A DNA stretch of 64,000 nt. Source: Sulfurimonas paralvinellae. Its GTDB lineage: Bacteria; Campylobacterota; Campylobacteria; Campylobacterales; Sulfurimonadaceae. Both the position numbers and the translations under genes were made by a program. This document shows positions 36,954 through 47,334 of this stretch, piece by piece. The number at the start of each line of letters is the position of its first letter. The stretch's first letter is position 1. Below the pieces are notes generated by a model that saw only the letters and a program-made list of their open reading frames with translations, was not told the origin of the DNA and ran no database searches. The stretch is taken from positions 496,001-560,000 of the forward strand of contig NZ_CP041406.1 of NCBI RefSeq assembly GCF_014905135.1, written 5' to 3'.

Positions 36954-38324
36954 TTGAGAAGAAGAAAAAATAACTCTTCATTTGGTGTATTGTTTGTACT
37001 TGTACTGATTATAGCAGCAGGGCTTTATGTCTATTTTTCGGCAACGTTTGAGAGAAAAGCGCCAAGTATTGTATTGCAAAATTCCAGTGGATTTTGGAAT
37101 TTAAAAAAGCCGTTGAAACTTACCATAAAGGATGACAGCGGCGTTCAAGCTTATAAAATCGTTATGCATACACAAGACGGTGATAAAACACTGCAGTATG
37201 AAAAGCTTTTAAATCCTCAAAAAGAGGTTGACTTGGAAATTGCTCCTCCAAGAGGCGCTTACACAATGAAAGATAAAGAGATAAAGCTGATTGTTGAAGC
37301 ACAAGATACCAGTAAATGGAACTTTTTAAAAGGGAATCTTGCACAGCAGGCTTTTAAGCTTAAAATCGATAAAAAAAGACCAAGTGTGAGTATCGTCGGA
37401 AATTCTTATAAAATTTCTAAAGGCGGATCGGCACTTGTTGTTTTTAAAGTAGATGATGAGAACCTTGAGGACCTTTATATCCTTTCAAATCACAACAAAC
37501 ATTTTAAGGCAGAACCTTTTTACAAAGAAGGATACTATATTGCACTTCTGGCATGGCCGGTTAAAGACAGTGGTTTTAAAGCAACAGTTGTGGCAACGGA
37601 TGCAGCGGGTAATGTGGGCAAGGCTTATGTGCCGCTTTATCTTAAAAATAAAGATTACAGACTCTCAAAAATCACGATCTCAGATAAGTTCTTAAACGGA
37701 AAGATCGCAGAACTTGCAGATCAGTTCGAAGAGACACAGGGTGTTGACAATAAACTTGAGCAGTTTAAAATAATCAATGAAGATATACGTGCCAAAAATG
37801 AGAAACTCATTCATAAGATAACTTCCAAAGTTCCTGAGGAGATGATTGAAAATTTTAAAATGAAAAAGCTCTATCCATTGAAAAATGGACAGGTTGTGGC
37901 TTATTTTGGTGATCACAGAAAGTATTACTATAAAGGTAAATTCATCTCTGAAGCGTATCATTTAGGTTTGGATATGGCATCTCACGCAATGGCTCCTATT
38001 GTCACGCAAAATGGGGGAGAAGTTGTTTTTGCTGATTATAACGGACTTTACGGAAATAATCTTATTCTCTCTCACGGTCTTGGACTCTACACGCTCTATG
38101 GGCACTGTTCAAGTTTTGATGTGAATGTCGGAGAAGATGTAGGGCCAAATACAAAAATTGCAAGTACCGGAAAAACAGGTTATGCAATGGGAGATCACCT
38201 GCATTTTGGTGTTTTGGTACAGGGCATAGAAGTTCGTCCTCAAGAGTGGATGGATAAACAGTGGATAAAACTTAATATTAGTGATATAATTAAGAACGCT
38301 AAAAAGATTATTGACGAACAATAG
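36954..38324 (+). CDS. M23-family zinc peptidase, membrane-anchored
   Basis: About 456 residues. TTG 36954 has AAGG 9 nt upstream; the ATG at 36945 touches that site and is less likely. One transmembrane helix near the N-terminus (NNSSFGVLFVLVLIIAAGLYVYF), a beta-rich periplasmic middle (about 40-270), and a C-terminal LytM/M23 domain with zinc ligands in HLGLD (His336, Asp340) and DHLHFG (His417, with His415). Cuts peptidoglycan cross-bridges, and in relatives shapes the cell. It precedes lpxC as Cj0131 does in C. jejuni; one CTCACGCA octamer is at 37981. Confidence 0.85.
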   Translation: MRRRKNNSSFGVLFVLVLIIAAGLYVYFSATFERKAPSIVLQNSSGFWNLKKPLKLTIKDDSGVQAYKIVMHTQDGDKTLQYEKLLNPQKEVDLEIAPPRGAYTMKDKEIKLIVEAQDTSKWNFLKGNLAQQAFKLKIDKKRPSVSIVGNSYKISKGGSALVVFKVDDENLEDLYILSNHNKHFKAEPFYKEGYYIALLAWPVKDSGFKATVVATDAAGNVGKAYVPLYLKNKDYRLSKITISDKFLNGKIAELADQFEETQGVDNKLEQFKIINEDIRAKNEKLIHKITSKVPEEMIENFKMKKLYPLKNGQVVAYFGDHRKYYYKGKFISEAYHLGLDMASHAMAPIVTQNGGEVVFADYNGLYGNNLILSHGLGLYTLYGHCSSFDVNVGEDVGPNTKIASTGKTGYAMGDHLHFGVLVQGIEVRPQEWMDKQWIKLNISDIIKNAKKIIDEQ

Positions 38325-38333
38325 GAAAAAAAT

Positions 38334-39218
38334 ATGTATCAAACTACTATACAAAAGAGTGCAGAACTCGTAGGAATCGGCCTTCATAAGGGTTCTCCTG
38401 TAAAGCTCAGAATTGAACCACTTGAAGCAAACAGCGGCATCGTCTTTTATCGCAGTGATGTTGATGTGGCGATTCCTTTGAAACCGGAAAATGTAGTTGA
38501 TACAAAAATGGCGACGGTAATCGGTAAGAACGGACACATTATCTCAACGATAGAACACCTGTTGTCTGCCGTCTATGCCTATGGAATAGATAATCTTAAA
38601 ATAACAGTCGATGCAGATGAGGTGCCGGTAATGGATGGCAGCAGTGCTAGTTACTGCATCTTGCTGGATGAAGCAGGTATTGCCGAATTGGATGCACCCA
38701 AAAAAGTAATGCGCATTAAAAAAGATGTTGAGATCAAAGAGGGAGAAAAATATGTAAAACTCTCTCCTTCACCGGATCTCAACTATGATTTTACTATCAA
38801 GTTTCCACATCCTGTCATTCAGGAACAGGCTTATGTGCTTAAGTTCACAAAAGAGAGCTATAAAAAAGAGATAGCGCGTGCACGAACATTCGGTTTTTTA
38901 CATGAAGTACAGTATCTGCGTTCAAAAGGTCTGGCTCTTGGCGGTTCTTTGGAAAATGCCGTTGTATTGGATGAAAAAAAGATCCTCAACCCTGAAGGCC
39001 TGCGTTTTCCGGATGAATTCGTTCGCCATAAAATTCTCGATGCTATCGGTGATATGAGTTTAATAGGCATGAACTTCATTGGAAATTATGAAGCAATGGC
39101 AGGCAGTCATGACCTTAATCATAAACTGACACTTGCACTTTTGGAAGATGCTGAGAATTATGAGGTTATAGAGGTCGTCGGTGAAAAAATGAGAGAGTTA
39201 GAAAAAGCGTATGCCTAA
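38334..39218 (+). CDS. lpxC: UDP-3-O-acyl-N-acetylglucosamine deacetylase
   Basis: Zinc amidase, first committed step of lipid A synthesis. 294 residues. Zinc ligands lie in [13 protein letters not shown] (His), and [15 protein letters not shown] (HKxLD, two ligands). Also the catalytic His in SHDLNHK and [13 protein letters not shown] precedes the ATG by 7 nt. A perfect TATAAT lies at 38285-38290 inside the peptidase gene, about 44 nt upstream, and might serve as an internal promoter. The next gene overlaps by 8 nt. Confidence 0.96.
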   Translation: MYQTTIQKSAELVGIGLHKGSPVKLRIEPLEANSGIVFYRSDVDVAIPLKPENVVDTKMATVIGKNGHIISTIEHLLSAVYAYGIDNLKITVDADEVPVMDGSSASYCILLDEAGIAELDAPKKVMRIKKDVEIKEGEKYVKLSPSPDLNYDFTIKFPHPVIQEQAYVLKFTKESYKKEIARARTFGFLHEVQYLRSKGLALGGSLENAVVLDEKKILNPEGLRFPDEFVRHKILDAIGDMSLIGMNFIGNYEAMAGSHDLNHKLTLALLEDAENYEVIEVVGEKMRELEKAYA

Positions 39219-39675
39219 AAAAAAGGTAGATGTCCTTCTCATCACACTTACTTCTCCCATTCTTGTCGGCATTTATGAAGATAAAAAGCTGATGGATACC
39301 ATAGAATCAGAGGAAAAAAGTTCCGATGTTCTGCCGCTGATTTTTAGAGATATTTTGAAAAAATATGATATACAGACTCTGCTCTATGCAAATGGACCGG
39401 GAAGTTTTATGGCGATAAAAGTTGCCTATGTATTTTTAAAATCACTCTCCGTTTTGAAAAAGATTCCGATGCTTGCGCGTGATGCTTTTTATTTTAATGA
39501 AAATCAGCCTATAAAAGCGATAGGAAAGCTATGTTTTGTTAAAATCGTTTCAGAAATAGAAACTCAGAAGTTCGAAACAGTTCCAACAACGGTCTTTACG
39601 TTACCTGATGAACTGGATTACAACGAGTTTAGTACAAACACAACACCACTTTATAAAATAGGTGCTGTTGGATAG
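39211..39675 (+). CDS. TsaB-like protein (degenerate, probable t6A partner)
   Basis: 154 residues. The only clear family feature is [23 protein letters not shown] (split), comparable to the GPGSFTGLRIG segment of TsaB (YeaZ), the partner of TsaD in making threonylcarbamoyl-adenosine in tRNA. The N-terminal nucleotide loop (normally DTS) is replaced by [14 protein letters not shown]. Such short versions between lpxC and thrB are the campylobacterial norm (Cj0133). Overlaps both lpxC and, by its stop, the upstream region of thrB. Function inferred; no catalytic site is expected. Confidence 0.6.
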   Translation: MPKKKVDVLLITLTSPILVGIYEDKKLMDTIESEEKSSDVLPLIFRDILKKYDIQTLLYANGPGSFMAIKVAYVFLKSLSVLKKIPMLARDAFYFNENQPIKAIGKLCFVKIVSEIETQKFETVPTTVFTLPDELDYNEFSTNTTPLYKIGAVG

Positions 39676-39685
39676 GAAAACATCA

Positions 39686-40567
39686 GTGACAATAAGTGTA
39701 CCGGCAACCTCTGCAAACCTTGGACCAGGTTTTGACACCTTGGGTCTTGCGGTTGATCTTCGCAACCGTGTGGAATTTCATCCTTCTAAATTTTTTTCTG
39801 TAAGTATAAAAGGCGAAGGCGAAAATAATCCTAGACTCAAAGGCAATAACCTTTTTATCTCTATTTTTAACGAACACTATACACGCTTGACAAAAAAGAA
39901 ACAGAACTTTAAATTTAGTTTTTATAATCAGATTCCGATGTCTCGCGGGCTTGGAAGTTCATCGGCTGTGATCGTATCGGCAGTTGCATCGGCACATGAA
40001 GCGGCTGGCATCCGCGTGAGTAAGCGTCGAATTTTAAATCATGCGCTTGTCTATGAGCCGCATCCTGACAATATTACACCTGCGGTTATGGGTGGCTTCA
40101 ATGTCGCTACCATTGAGAAGAACAAGGTCTTTTCTCAGAAAAAACATCTGCCTGATTATCTCAAAGCAGTGGTGGTCATTCCAAATAAACAGATGAATAC
40201 AGCAAAATCCCGCACAATTCTGCCGAAATCTTACTCCAAAGAGAATGCTATCTATAATCTTTCTCATACGGCATTGACAGTTGCCGCATTTTTTAATGAA
40301 GATTGGGAAATGTTGAAGCTTGCAGCACAGGATAGATTTCATCAAAAGGCAAGAATGAAAACACTGCCGGAGCTCTTTTCGGTTCAAAAAGTTGCTTATG
40401 AGAGCGGAGCATTGATGAGTACGCTTTCAGGAAGTGGATCAACATTCTTTTCTCTTGTGTATGATGATGATTCTGCAATGATTGCGAATCGTCTGCGTCA
40501 AAAATTTCCGGATTTTGGAGTAAAAGTTTTGGATTTTGACAATTCCGGTCTCATTATAGAGCGATAA
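39686..40567 (+). CDS. thrB: Homoserine kinase
   Basis: GHMP-family kinase making O-phosphohomoserine toward threonine. I chose GTG 39686 (AGGA 8 nt upstream), which starts the conserved [24 protein letters not shown] at 39662 would overlap the previous gene. The ATP loop [15 protein letters not shown] is near residue 90, and [12 protein letters not shown] is the C-terminal motif. 293 residues, the usual size. It lies between the TsaB-like gene and ylxR, the C. jejuni order. Confidence 0.95.
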   Translation: MTISVPATSANLGPGFDTLGLAVDLRNRVEFHPSKFFSVSIKGEGENNPRLKGNNLFISIFNEHYTRLTKKKQNFKFSFYNQIPMSRGLGSSSAVIVSAVASAHEAAGIRVSKRRILNHALVYEPHPDNITPAVMGGFNVATIEKNKVFSQKKHLPDYLKAVVVIPNKQMNTAKSRTILPKSYSKENAIYNLSHTALTVAAFFNEDWEMLKLAAQDRFHQKARMKTLPELFSVQKVAYESGALMSTLSGSGSTFFSLVYDDDSAMIANRLRQKFPDFGVKVLDFDNSGLIIER

Positions 40568-40607
40568 ACTGACAATCCTCTATTAAATAAAGCGAGATTT
40601 AGATATA

Positions 40608-40871
40608 ATGGCGAAAAAATTTCATCAACCAACGAGAATGTGTGTCTCTTGCAGACAAAGGACACCACAGTTTCATCTTACGAGGCTTCAATGTATTGAT
40701 GGGGAAATTACTCCATTTAGCGGAGTTGGACGAAGTTTTTATTTATGTCGAGATTGTCTTGAAGAAGATAAAAAGATTATCCGAGTTCTTATGCGTCAAT
40801 GCAGAGGCGGAGATAAAGACAAACACATGAACAAACTAAAGGAGATCATCACTGATGACAGAAAAAGTTAG
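40608..40871 (+). CDS. ylxR: YlxR/RnpM-family RNA-binding protein
   Basis: 87 residues. The signature is [16 protein letters not shown] with a [12 protein letters not shown] motif, the two CxxC-type pairs of the YlxR (DUF448) family. RnpM in Bacillus modulates RNase P. The conserved place before infB supports the call. Overlaps infB by 17 nt. The bases TATAATG at the start look like a -10 box but the promoter is probably not there. Confidence 0.85.
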   Translation: MAKKFHQPTRMCVSCRQRTPQFHLTRLQCIDGEITPFSGVGRSFYLCRDCLEEDKKIIRVLMRQCRGGDKDKHMNKLKEIITDDRKS

Positions 40872-43500
40872 AGTACACGAAATTGCCAAAGAGCTAGGCA
40901 TTGCTTCTAAGGATGTATTGGAAAAAGCAAAAAAAATGGGTCTTGAAGTCAAATCTGCACAGAGTGTAGTGACGATGGAGCAGGCTGAAAATATTGCCAA
41001 TTACATCATTAACGGAGAACCTGCTGCAGAAGAGAAACCTGTAACAGTGAAAAAAGAGAGCAAAAAAGCTAAAAGTGATACTCCAAAAGAAGAGACTCCG
41101 ACAAAAGAAGAAACAGTCCAGAAAACGAAAACAGAGAGTAAAAAAGCTGCACCTAAAGAGGAGGTTTCTGCAAAAAAAGAAGCTCCTTTAGAAGAAAAAG
41201 AAGCAGCGACTGCAGAATCAAAAGAGGAGACTCCTGCAACCAAAGAGAAGCCTCAAGAGACGAAAAAAGAAGAAAAAAGTAATCTCAAGGTTGTTCAGCC
41301 TTCTCTCAGACCTGCTATTAAAAAATCCGGACTGAAAATTGTCAAAAAGAAAAAGCCAAAAGTAGAAGAAGTTTACAGTGCACCTCAGAAAAATGCGGCA
41401 GCTGTTTCTTCGTATGGAAAATTGAGTGAAGAAGCGCGTGCCGAACTTGCTAAAAAGAGAAAGACCGCTAAAAAAGAGGCGCCTGTTTCGAAAAAAGACC
41501 AAGGTGTCAAGCTTGATATCTTTGGCGGTTCGCTTTCCGAAGTGACAATGGATATGGATGATCAGGTAACACTGTTAGATCTTAACGCTACAGAACGTGC
41601 ACCAATAGCACCAGAAGAGCCTCGCAAGCCAAGAACACCGAAGCCGGCAGGTAGAAATGCAAATAAAAAGCAGGCGCCACGCGGAAGAAAAGTTTCTCGT
41701 GACAAGCGTAAAAAGTATACAAAAGAAAAACATGTTGATGAAGTTGTCACGCATGTAGAGATTCCTGAAGATATTCGTGTTTATGAATTTGCCGAGAAAT
41801 TGAAACGTCCAATGTCTGATATCATTAAAGTTCTTTTTGATCTTGGTATGATGATGACGAAAAACGACTTTCTTGGTGCTGATGAGATTGAGATCCTTTC
41901 AGAAGAATTTGGTGTTGAAGTAACGATAATTGATCCGAAAGATGAGTTCAATTATGTCGAAGAGGCAAAAGCTGATGAAGATCCTAATGCAGTTGAACGT
42001 CCTCCTGTAATTACAATCATGGGTCATGTCGATCATGGTAAGACTTCACTGCTTGATGCAATCAGAAATGCAAAAGTAACAGAAGGTGAAGCCGGCGGTA
42101 TTACGCAGCATATCGGGGCATATACAGTTAGCCAAGATGGAAAAGACATTACATTTATAGATACTCCGGGTCACGCGGCATTTTCAAATATGCGTCAGCG
42201 TGGTACTGATATTACGGATATTGTTATCATCGTTGTTGCTGCAGATGATGGTGTGAAACCACAGACACTTGAAGTTATCAAGCTTGCAAAAGAGTCTGGG
42301 AAACCGATAATTGTAGCACTCAATAAAATGGATAAAGAGACGGCAAATCCTGATCTTGTAAAAGGTCAAATGGCCGAGCACGGCATCAGCCCTGTAGATT
42401 GGGGCGGTGATATAGAATTTGTTCCGGTATCGGCAAAAACAGGCATGGGAATAGATGATCTACTTGAAAATATCCTTTTGACTGCAGAAGTTCTTGAACT
42501 CAAAGCAAATCCAAATGCAAAAGCAAAAGCAGCTGTTGTTGAGTCTTCTTTAGAAAAAGGACGTGGACCGGTTGCAACTGTAATTGTACAAAACGGAACA
42601 TTGAAAATTGGTGATCATGTTGTGTGTGGTGCTGCGTACGGACGTGTGAAAGCTCTTATCAATGATATGGGTAAAAACATCAAAAGTGTTGCACCTTCTC
42701 ATACGGCAGTAACGGTCGGTCTCAATGAAGTTCCGCCTGCAGGTGAGATTTTAATGGCAATGGATAGTGACAAAGAAGCCAAAGAGTATGCACTCAAACG
42801 TAAAGAGTATGAGCGTAATAAAGAACTTTCCAAATCAACGAAATCTTCATTGGAAGATATGACTGCAATGATTGCAGAAGGTAAACTCAAGTCTCTCAAA
42901 GTCGTTCTTAAAACAGATGTTCACGGTTCTCTTGAAGCTATCAAATCATCACTCTCTGAACTAAGAAATGAAGAAGTGAAAATAGACATCATCTCTAGCG
43001 GTGTCGGCGGGATTACTGAAAGTGATGTTGAACTTGTTGCAAACTCTGAAAACTGTGTACTTCTTGGATTCAATGTTCGTCCTACAGGTTCAGTCAAAGC
43101 ACTTGCAAAACAGAAAAATGTAGATATCAGAACTTATTCTATCATCTATCAGCTTCTTGATGATATAACAATGATGCTCACAGGTATGATGGCACCGAAA
43201 TTTACTGAAGAGAATACTGGTCAGGCGGAAGTTAGAGAAGTATTTAAAATACCTAAAGGTATGGTTGCCGGTTGTATCGTTAATGATGGTAAACTTATCC
43301 GTGGCGGTATGGTCCGTGTTATCCGTAATGGTGTTGTTACTTACGAAGGTGAACTTGTCTCACTCAAACGTTTCAAAGACGATGTTGAAGAAGTCGGAAA
43401 TGGATATGAATGTGGTGTTGTTATTAGCGGCTACGATGATGTCGTTCCTGGTGATGTTCTTGAAACATTCAAAAAAGTCGAACAAAAAGTTTCATTATAA
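40855..43500 (+). CDS. infB: Translation initiation factor IF-2
   Basis: GTPase that brings fMet-tRNA to the 30S subunit. 881 residues. N-terminal IF2_N domain (residues 1-50) then about 250 residues of Lys/Glu/Ala/Pro-rich linker, a second IF2_N domain (about 300-350), and the G-domain: GHVDHGKT (about 390), [29 protein letters not shown]. Domains II-IV follow and the C-domain ends with [13 protein letters not shown] is 10 nt before the ATG. ylxR-infB-rbfA-rimP are translated in series. Confidence 0.98.
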   Translation: MTEKVRVHEIAKELGIASKDVLEKAKKMGLEVKSAQSVVTMEQAENIANYIINGEPAAEEKPVTVKKESKKAKSDTPKEETPTKEETVQKTKTESKKAAPKEEVSAKKEAPLEEKEAATAESKEETPATKEKPQETKKEEKSNLKVVQPSLRPAIKKSGLKIVKKKKPKVEEVYSAPQKNAAAVSSYGKLSEEARAELAKKRKTAKKEAPVSKKDQGVKLDIFGGSLSEVTMDMDDQVTLLDLNATERAPIAPEEPRKPRTPKPAGRNANKKQAPRGRKVSRDKRKKYTKEKHVDEVVTHVEIPEDIRVYEFAEKLKRPMSDIIKVLFDLGMMMTKNDFLGADEIEILSEEFGVEVTIIDPKDEFNYVEEAKADEDPNAVERPPVITIMGHVDHGKTSLLDAIRNAKVTEGEAGGITQHIGAYTVSQDGKDITFIDTPGHAAFSNMRQRGTDITDIVIIVVAADDGVKPQTLEVIKLAKESGKPIIVALNKMDKETANPDLVKGQMAEHGISPVDWGGDIEFVPVSAKTGMGIDDLLENILLTAEVLELKANPNAKAKAAVVESSLEKGRGPVATVIVQNGTLKIGDHVVCGAAYGRVKALINDMGKNIKSVAPSHTAVTVGLNEVPPAGEILMAMDSDKEAKEYALKRKEYERNKELSKSTKSSLEDMTAMIAEGKLKSLKVVLKTDVHGSLEAIKSSLSELRNEEVKIDIISSGVGGITESDVELVANSENCVLLGFNVRPTGSVKALAKQKNVDIRTYSIIYQLLDDITMMLTGMMAPKFTEENTGQAEVREVFKIPKGMVAGCIVNDGKLIRGGMVRVIRNGVVTYEGELVSLKRFKDDVEEVGNGYECGVVISGYDDVVPGDVLETFKKVEQKVSL

Positions 43501-43513
43501 GTAAAAGAGAAAT

Positions 43514-43876
43514 ATGACTGAAGCGCAGATAAAACTCAAACGAACGGAATCTCTTTTAGTTGAGCTTATTCCAGAAGCGCTCACGCAGCTTAATGATGCC
43601 AGACTTCATGGTCTGAGTGTTATCGATGTGAAGTGTTCACGTGGAAGAAGTGATGCGAAGGTTTACATTGACCCAAGCAGTTATAGTGAAGAAGAACGTC
43701 GTACTTATATGAAACAGCTTCGCAAAGCCCGTCCTATTATTGAAGATTTTTGCTTGAAGGATCAGGGTTGGTACAGATGTCCGAAACTGACATTTGAATT
43801 TGATGAACAGATCAAAAAATCGCAAACAATTGAAGAGCTGTTTAAAAAGATAGCAAAAGATGAGGAAGAAGTATAA
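43514..43876 (+). CDS. rbfA: 30S ribosome-binding factor A
   Basis: Late 30S assembly factor, 120 residues, KH-like fold. RbfA features are the N-terminal IKLKRTESLLVELIPEAL, the DVKCSRGRSDAKVYIDP strand and the KARPIIEDFC helix, then the family's C-terminal strands (LTFEFDEQI). Starts 13 nt after infB. Contains one CTCACGCA octamer at 43580 in the LTQ frame. Overlaps rimP by one base (its stop TAA is followed at once by ATG). Confidence 0.93.
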   Translation: MTEAQIKLKRTESLLVELIPEALTQLNDARLHGLSVIDVKCSRGRSDAKVYIDPSSYSEEERRTYMKQLRKARPIIEDFCLKDQGWYRCPKLTFEFDEQIKKSQTIEELFKKIAKDEEEV

Positions 43877-44325
43877 TGAGCCTGCATAGTGATATAGAAT
43901 CAATCGTAAAATCAATGGGACTTGAGCTCTATGATACCGTCATTGCAAATGAGTTTGATGAAACTATTTTTCGTGTGAGCGTTATTTCACCGGAGTTTGA
44001 AGATGCCAAGCGTAAAAGTGTTGATTTAGATACTTATGTAGAACTTACGCATCTTCTCTCACCGCTTCTAGATGTAACACCGCCGGTCTCCGGAGAGTAC
44101 AGACTTGAAGTCGGCAGTCCGGGAATTGAGCGAAAATTGACGACGCTTGATCATTTTAAAAAGTCAATCGGTGAAGATGTCGCTTTAGTTTATGGTGATA
44201 AAGAGAAACTTCGTGCAAAACTCACTGCAGTTGAAGGCAATAAGCTTACATTTGAAAATGAAGATGAAAAAGTTACAATTAACTTTAACGATATCAAAAA
44301 AGCAAAAACTTATTTTGAATGGTAA
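43876..44325 (+). CDS. rimP: Ribosome maturation factor RimP
   Basis: 149 residues. Binds free 30S particles during maturation of uS12. Family marks: an N-terminal alpha-beta domain (IVKSMGLELYDTVIA), the SPPLDV-PVSGEYRLEVGSPGIERKL region (LEVGSPGIERKL, family V-S-S-P-G-L-D/E-R), and a C-terminal SH3-like barrel (about 85-149, GDKEKLRAKLTAVEGNKLTF). Sits after rbfA with a one-base overlap and overlaps ribD by 7 nt. Confidence 0.92.
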   Translation: MSLHSDIESIVKSMGLELYDTVIANEFDETIFRVSVISPEFEDAKRKSVDLDTYVELTHLLSPLLDVTPPVSGEYRLEVGSPGIERKLTTLDHFKKSIGEDVALVYGDKEKLRAKLTAVEGNKLTFENEDEKVTINFNDIKKAKTYFEW

Positions 44326-45338
44326 TCGATAATAACTTTTATATGTCTTTGGCCTTGCGTGAGGCTTGGAAATATCAAGGTCTGACATATCCAAATCCCG
44401 CTGTTGGCTGTTGTGTAGTCGGCGAGCATGGAGAGATCCTTGGAGTTGAAGCACATCACAAAGCAGGTGAACCTCATGCAGAGGTGAATGCTCTTAAATC
44501 CGCCTACTATAAACTAACGAATGACAGCTATATTTTAGCCCTCAAAGAGTCTGTCGATATCCATACGCACCTTTTAAGCAATCATAACGGTATCTTTAAA
44601 AAGACAAAACTTTACACTACACTTGAACCGTGTTCTCATTACGGTAAAACTCCTTCATGTGCCAATCTTATAGCTGAACTTGGCATTGAAGAGGTATATA
44701 TAGGCTCAAGTGATACAAACAAAATAGCTGCAAACGGCACACTGAAGCTCTCTATGAACAACTGCATGGTTTACAGTGATGTGTTAAAAACGGAGTGTGA
44801 TGCACTTCTCTTGCCATTTAATAAAACTTTGGAAGATAGATTTGTCTTTTTTAAATGGGCAGAGCGCTTAAACGGTACAACAGATGAGGGGACAATATCT
44901 TCTCAAAGCTCACGCAGACAAGTTCATGCCATGCGAGATGTATGCGATCTGCTTGTTATCGGCGGCGGAACCGTACGTGAGGATAGACCAACACTTGATG
45001 CACGGCTTGTCAACGGTAAAGCTCCCGATATATTGATACTCTCACGCAACAAAGATTTTGACAGAGCCATCCCGCTTTTTGATGTACCGGATAGGAAGGT
45101 TTATATAGAAGATAATTTAGAGCGAATTCAAGAGTATAAAAATATTATGATCGAGGGCGGCTCAGCTATGTACACTTTAACCCGCGGAGTTGTGGATTAT
45201 TATCTCTGCTATATCGCACCGTCACTTGGCGGCAATGAAAGCATAAAATTCTCTAACGATAAGTTTACATTTTTAAATGTGGATAAAGAGAGCGAAGATA
45301 TAATTGTATGGATGAAAAGGATAGAGAACAATGGCTAG
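44319..45338 (+). CDS. ribD: Riboflavin deaminase/reductase RibD
   Basis: Bifunctional enzyme: the N-terminal deaminase domain uses zinc with HAEVNAL and EPCSHYGKTPSCA (His and two Cys), and the C-terminal reductase has VIGGGTVREDRPTL and IMIEGGSAMYT. 339 residues, slightly short. The deaminase domain has an extra loop of about 40 residues (roughly 60-100) before the second zinc motif. It carries three CTCACGCA octamers. The ATG overlaps rimP; ubiE overlaps its end by 8 nt. Confidence 0.93.
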   Translation: MVIDNNFYMSLALREAWKYQGLTYPNPAVGCCVVGEHGEILGVEAHHKAGEPHAEVNALKSAYYKLTNDSYILALKESVDIHTHLLSNHNGIFKKTKLYTTLEPCSHYGKTPSCANLIAELGIEEVYIGSSDTNKIAANGTLKLSMNNCMVYSDVLKTECDALLLPFNKTLEDRFVFFKWAERLNGTTDEGTISSQSSRRQVHAMRDVCDLLVIGGGTVREDRPTLDARLVNGKAPDILILSRNKDFDRAIPLFDVPDRKVYIEDNLERIQEYKNIMIEGGSAMYTLTRGVVDYYLCYIAPSLGGNESIKFSNDKFTFLNVDKESEDIIVWMKRIENNG

Positions 45339-46068
45339 CATTTTAGAGCAAGAGGGTGATGTAAAACAGGAGAAAATTGTCTCTATGTTTGATGATATCG
45401 CACCGACATATGACACTGCAAACAGAGTTATGAGTATGGGTGTCGATATTTCATGGAGAAAAAAGGCTTGTGATCTCGCCTTTGACTATTACGGCAAAAA
45501 GAATATTGACAAGATAGCCGACATTGCCTGTGGAACCGGTGATATGATGGGATTTTGGCAGAAACAGGCAGATAAAGCCGGTGTGACGATAAGTGAATTC
45601 GTCGGTGTCGATCCATCAAACGGTATGGTCGATGTAGCGCGTAAAAAATTTCCTGATTTTTCTTACCATATTGCAAAAGCAACGGAAATTCCATTACCTG
45701 ATGCAAGTGCTGATATGCTCAGTATTACCTATGGTATTCGTAATGTTGTTGAGCGTCAGGAAGCATTTCATGAGTTCAATCGTGTACTCAAACCCGGCGG
45801 ACTTGTTGTCATTTTGGAATTTATGAAAGATGAGAACAAGAACATACTCAAAAAGATGCGTGATGTATATATGCATAAAATCCTGCCGTATGTAGGCGGC
45901 ATAATCTCTAAAAACCTTGAAGCATATACCTATCTTCCAGATTCGATCGAGAATTTCGTTACGATTCAGGGAATGCAAAAAGAGCTTGAAAATGCAGGTT
46001 TTGAGATGCTGCATACACAAAGTTTTTCCATGGATATCTCGACGCTTCTTATCGCCCGTAAAAAATAG
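45331..46068 (+). CDS. ubiE: Demethylmenaquinone/ubiquinone methyltransferase
   Basis: SAM-dependent methyltransferase that completes menaquinone (MenG) synthesis. 245 residues. Motif I ADIACGTGDMM (about residues 65-75), post I FVGVDPSNGM, motif II region LSITYGIRNV, and PGGLVVILEF. In organisms with the futalosine route, the gene is used for menaquinone; MqnX in the same window agrees. Overlaps ribD by 8 nt. No frameshift. Confidence 0.93.
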   Translation: MASILEQEGDVKQEKIVSMFDDIAPTYDTANRVMSMGVDISWRKKACDLAFDYYGKKNIDKIADIACGTGDMMGFWQKQADKAGVTISEFVGVDPSNGMVDVARKKFPDFSYHIAKATEIPLPDASADMLSITYGIRNVVERQEAFHEFNRVLKPGGLVVILEFMKDENKNILKKMRDVYMHKILPYVGGIISKNLEAYTYLPDSIENFVTIQGMQKELENAGFEMLHTQSFSMDISTLLIARKK

Positions 46069-46083
46069 GTACAATAGTCGTAG

Positions 46084-47334
46084 ATGCACACTCTTTCAGT
46101 CTCCGCGCTCAATGAACAGATAAAACATCTTTTAGAAGAGAGCTTTTCCCGTGTTTTTGTAGAGGGAGAACTCTCACGCATTACTTTCCATAACTCCGGG
46201 CATATCTATTTTACCCTCAAAGACAAAGATTCTGCAATATCAGCAGTTATGTTTCGCGGCAATGCCTCAAAACTCAAGTTTCGTCTTGAAGAGGGGATGA
46301 GGGTTGTCATTGACGGTGCCATTACGCTTTACAAACCGCGTGGAAGTTATCAGATAAACTGTTTTTCCATTGAGCCATCAGGACAGGGAGCTTTGGCACT
46401 TGCTTATGAACAGCTCAAGCAAAAGCTTTCTGCACAGGGGTACTTTAATCCTGAAACAAAAAAACAACTGCCAAAATTTCCTTCACGCATAGCACTTGTC
46501 ACCTCTGCAACAGGAGCGGCACTTCAGGATATGCTGCGAGTGGCAAATGCACGTTACAGACTTGTTGAGATAGATGTGCATGATGTCCTAGTACAGGGAG
46601 AGAGTGCGGCAGCTTCCATTGCTCACGCAATCAACATGGCTGATACAAAAGGGTATGATATCATTGTCATCGGTCGTGGCGGCGGGAGTTTGGAAGACCT
46701 GGGGGCTTTCAATGAAGAGATCGTTGCCGATGCTGTTTTTCATGCAAAAACACCTATCGTCTCAGCTGTCGGTCATGAGATAGACTGGCTTATCAGTGAT
46801 TTTACTGCCGATCTTCGAGCGCCGACACCGAGTGCGGCAATGGAGATGATATTGCCTGATACAAATGAACTCTATATGACGATAGATTCATTTTCACAGC
46901 AACTTACGCAGCTGCTGCGTCAAAAGATTCAGACAAAACAACAAGCTTTGCAGCATCTTAAACTCTCCTATGAACAGCATTCGGTTGAGAGAAAACTGCA
47001 GCAAAAAAGTGATGAGATAAAACAGTTGCGTGAGGCTTTTACGCAAAGCATAGATTTTAAACTTACATCACTGCAAAAAGAACTGCAAAATACAAAAGAT
47101 CGCTTTCCTCACGCAGTGGACTCCGTTGTCAATCTTGCGCAAAATCAACTTTTACATCTGCGAAAAATGCTAGAATCCAACCATCCAAAACTAAAAACAA
47201 AAAAAGGCTTTGCCCAGATTGCAAAAGAAGGTGTTGTTGTCGATATAGCCGATCTGAAAAAAGATGATATTTTCGAAGCACAGAGTGAGCATGTGGTCAT
47301 AGAGGCAAAAGTCTTGCAAACAAGGAAAATATAG
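46084..47334 (+). CDS. xseA: Exodeoxyribonuclease VII large subunit
   Basis: Single-strand DNA exonuclease subunit. 416 residues. N-terminal OB-fold (about 20-95: VEGELSRITFHNSGHIYFTLKD), catalytic core with FPSRIALVTSATGAALQD and VIGRGGGSLEDLGAFN (about 190-205), followed by coiled coil and the C-terminal DIADLKKDDIFEAQ. The small subunit (xseB) is not in this window. It has the densest set of CTCACGCA octamers, four in 943 nt. Ribosome site weak. Confidence 0.95.
   Translation: MHTLSVSALNEQIKHLLEESFSRVFVEGELSRITFHNSGHIYFTLKDKDSAISAVMFRGNASKLKFRLEEGMRVVIDGAITLYKPRGSYQINCFSIEPSGQGALALAYEQLKQKLSAQGYFNPETKKQLPKFPSRIALVTSATGAALQDMLRVANARYRLVEIDVHDVLVQGESAAASIAHAINMADTKGYDIIVIGRGGGSLEDLGAFNEEIVADAVFHAKTPIVSAVGHEIDWLISDFTADLRAPTPSAAMEMILPDTNELYMTIDSFSQQLTQLLRQKIQTKQQALQHLKLSYEQHSVERKLQQKSDEIKQLREAFTQSIDFKLTSLQKELQNTKDRFPHAVDSVVNLAQNQLLHLRKMLESNHPKLKTKKGFAQIAKEGVVVDIADLKKDDIFEAQSEHVVIEAKVLQTRKI

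Noticed and set aside
40855-41800. Minus-strand Ser/Phe-rich frames opposite the IF-2 linker
   Set aside because: They mirror the Lys/Glu-rich linker and have no start signals.
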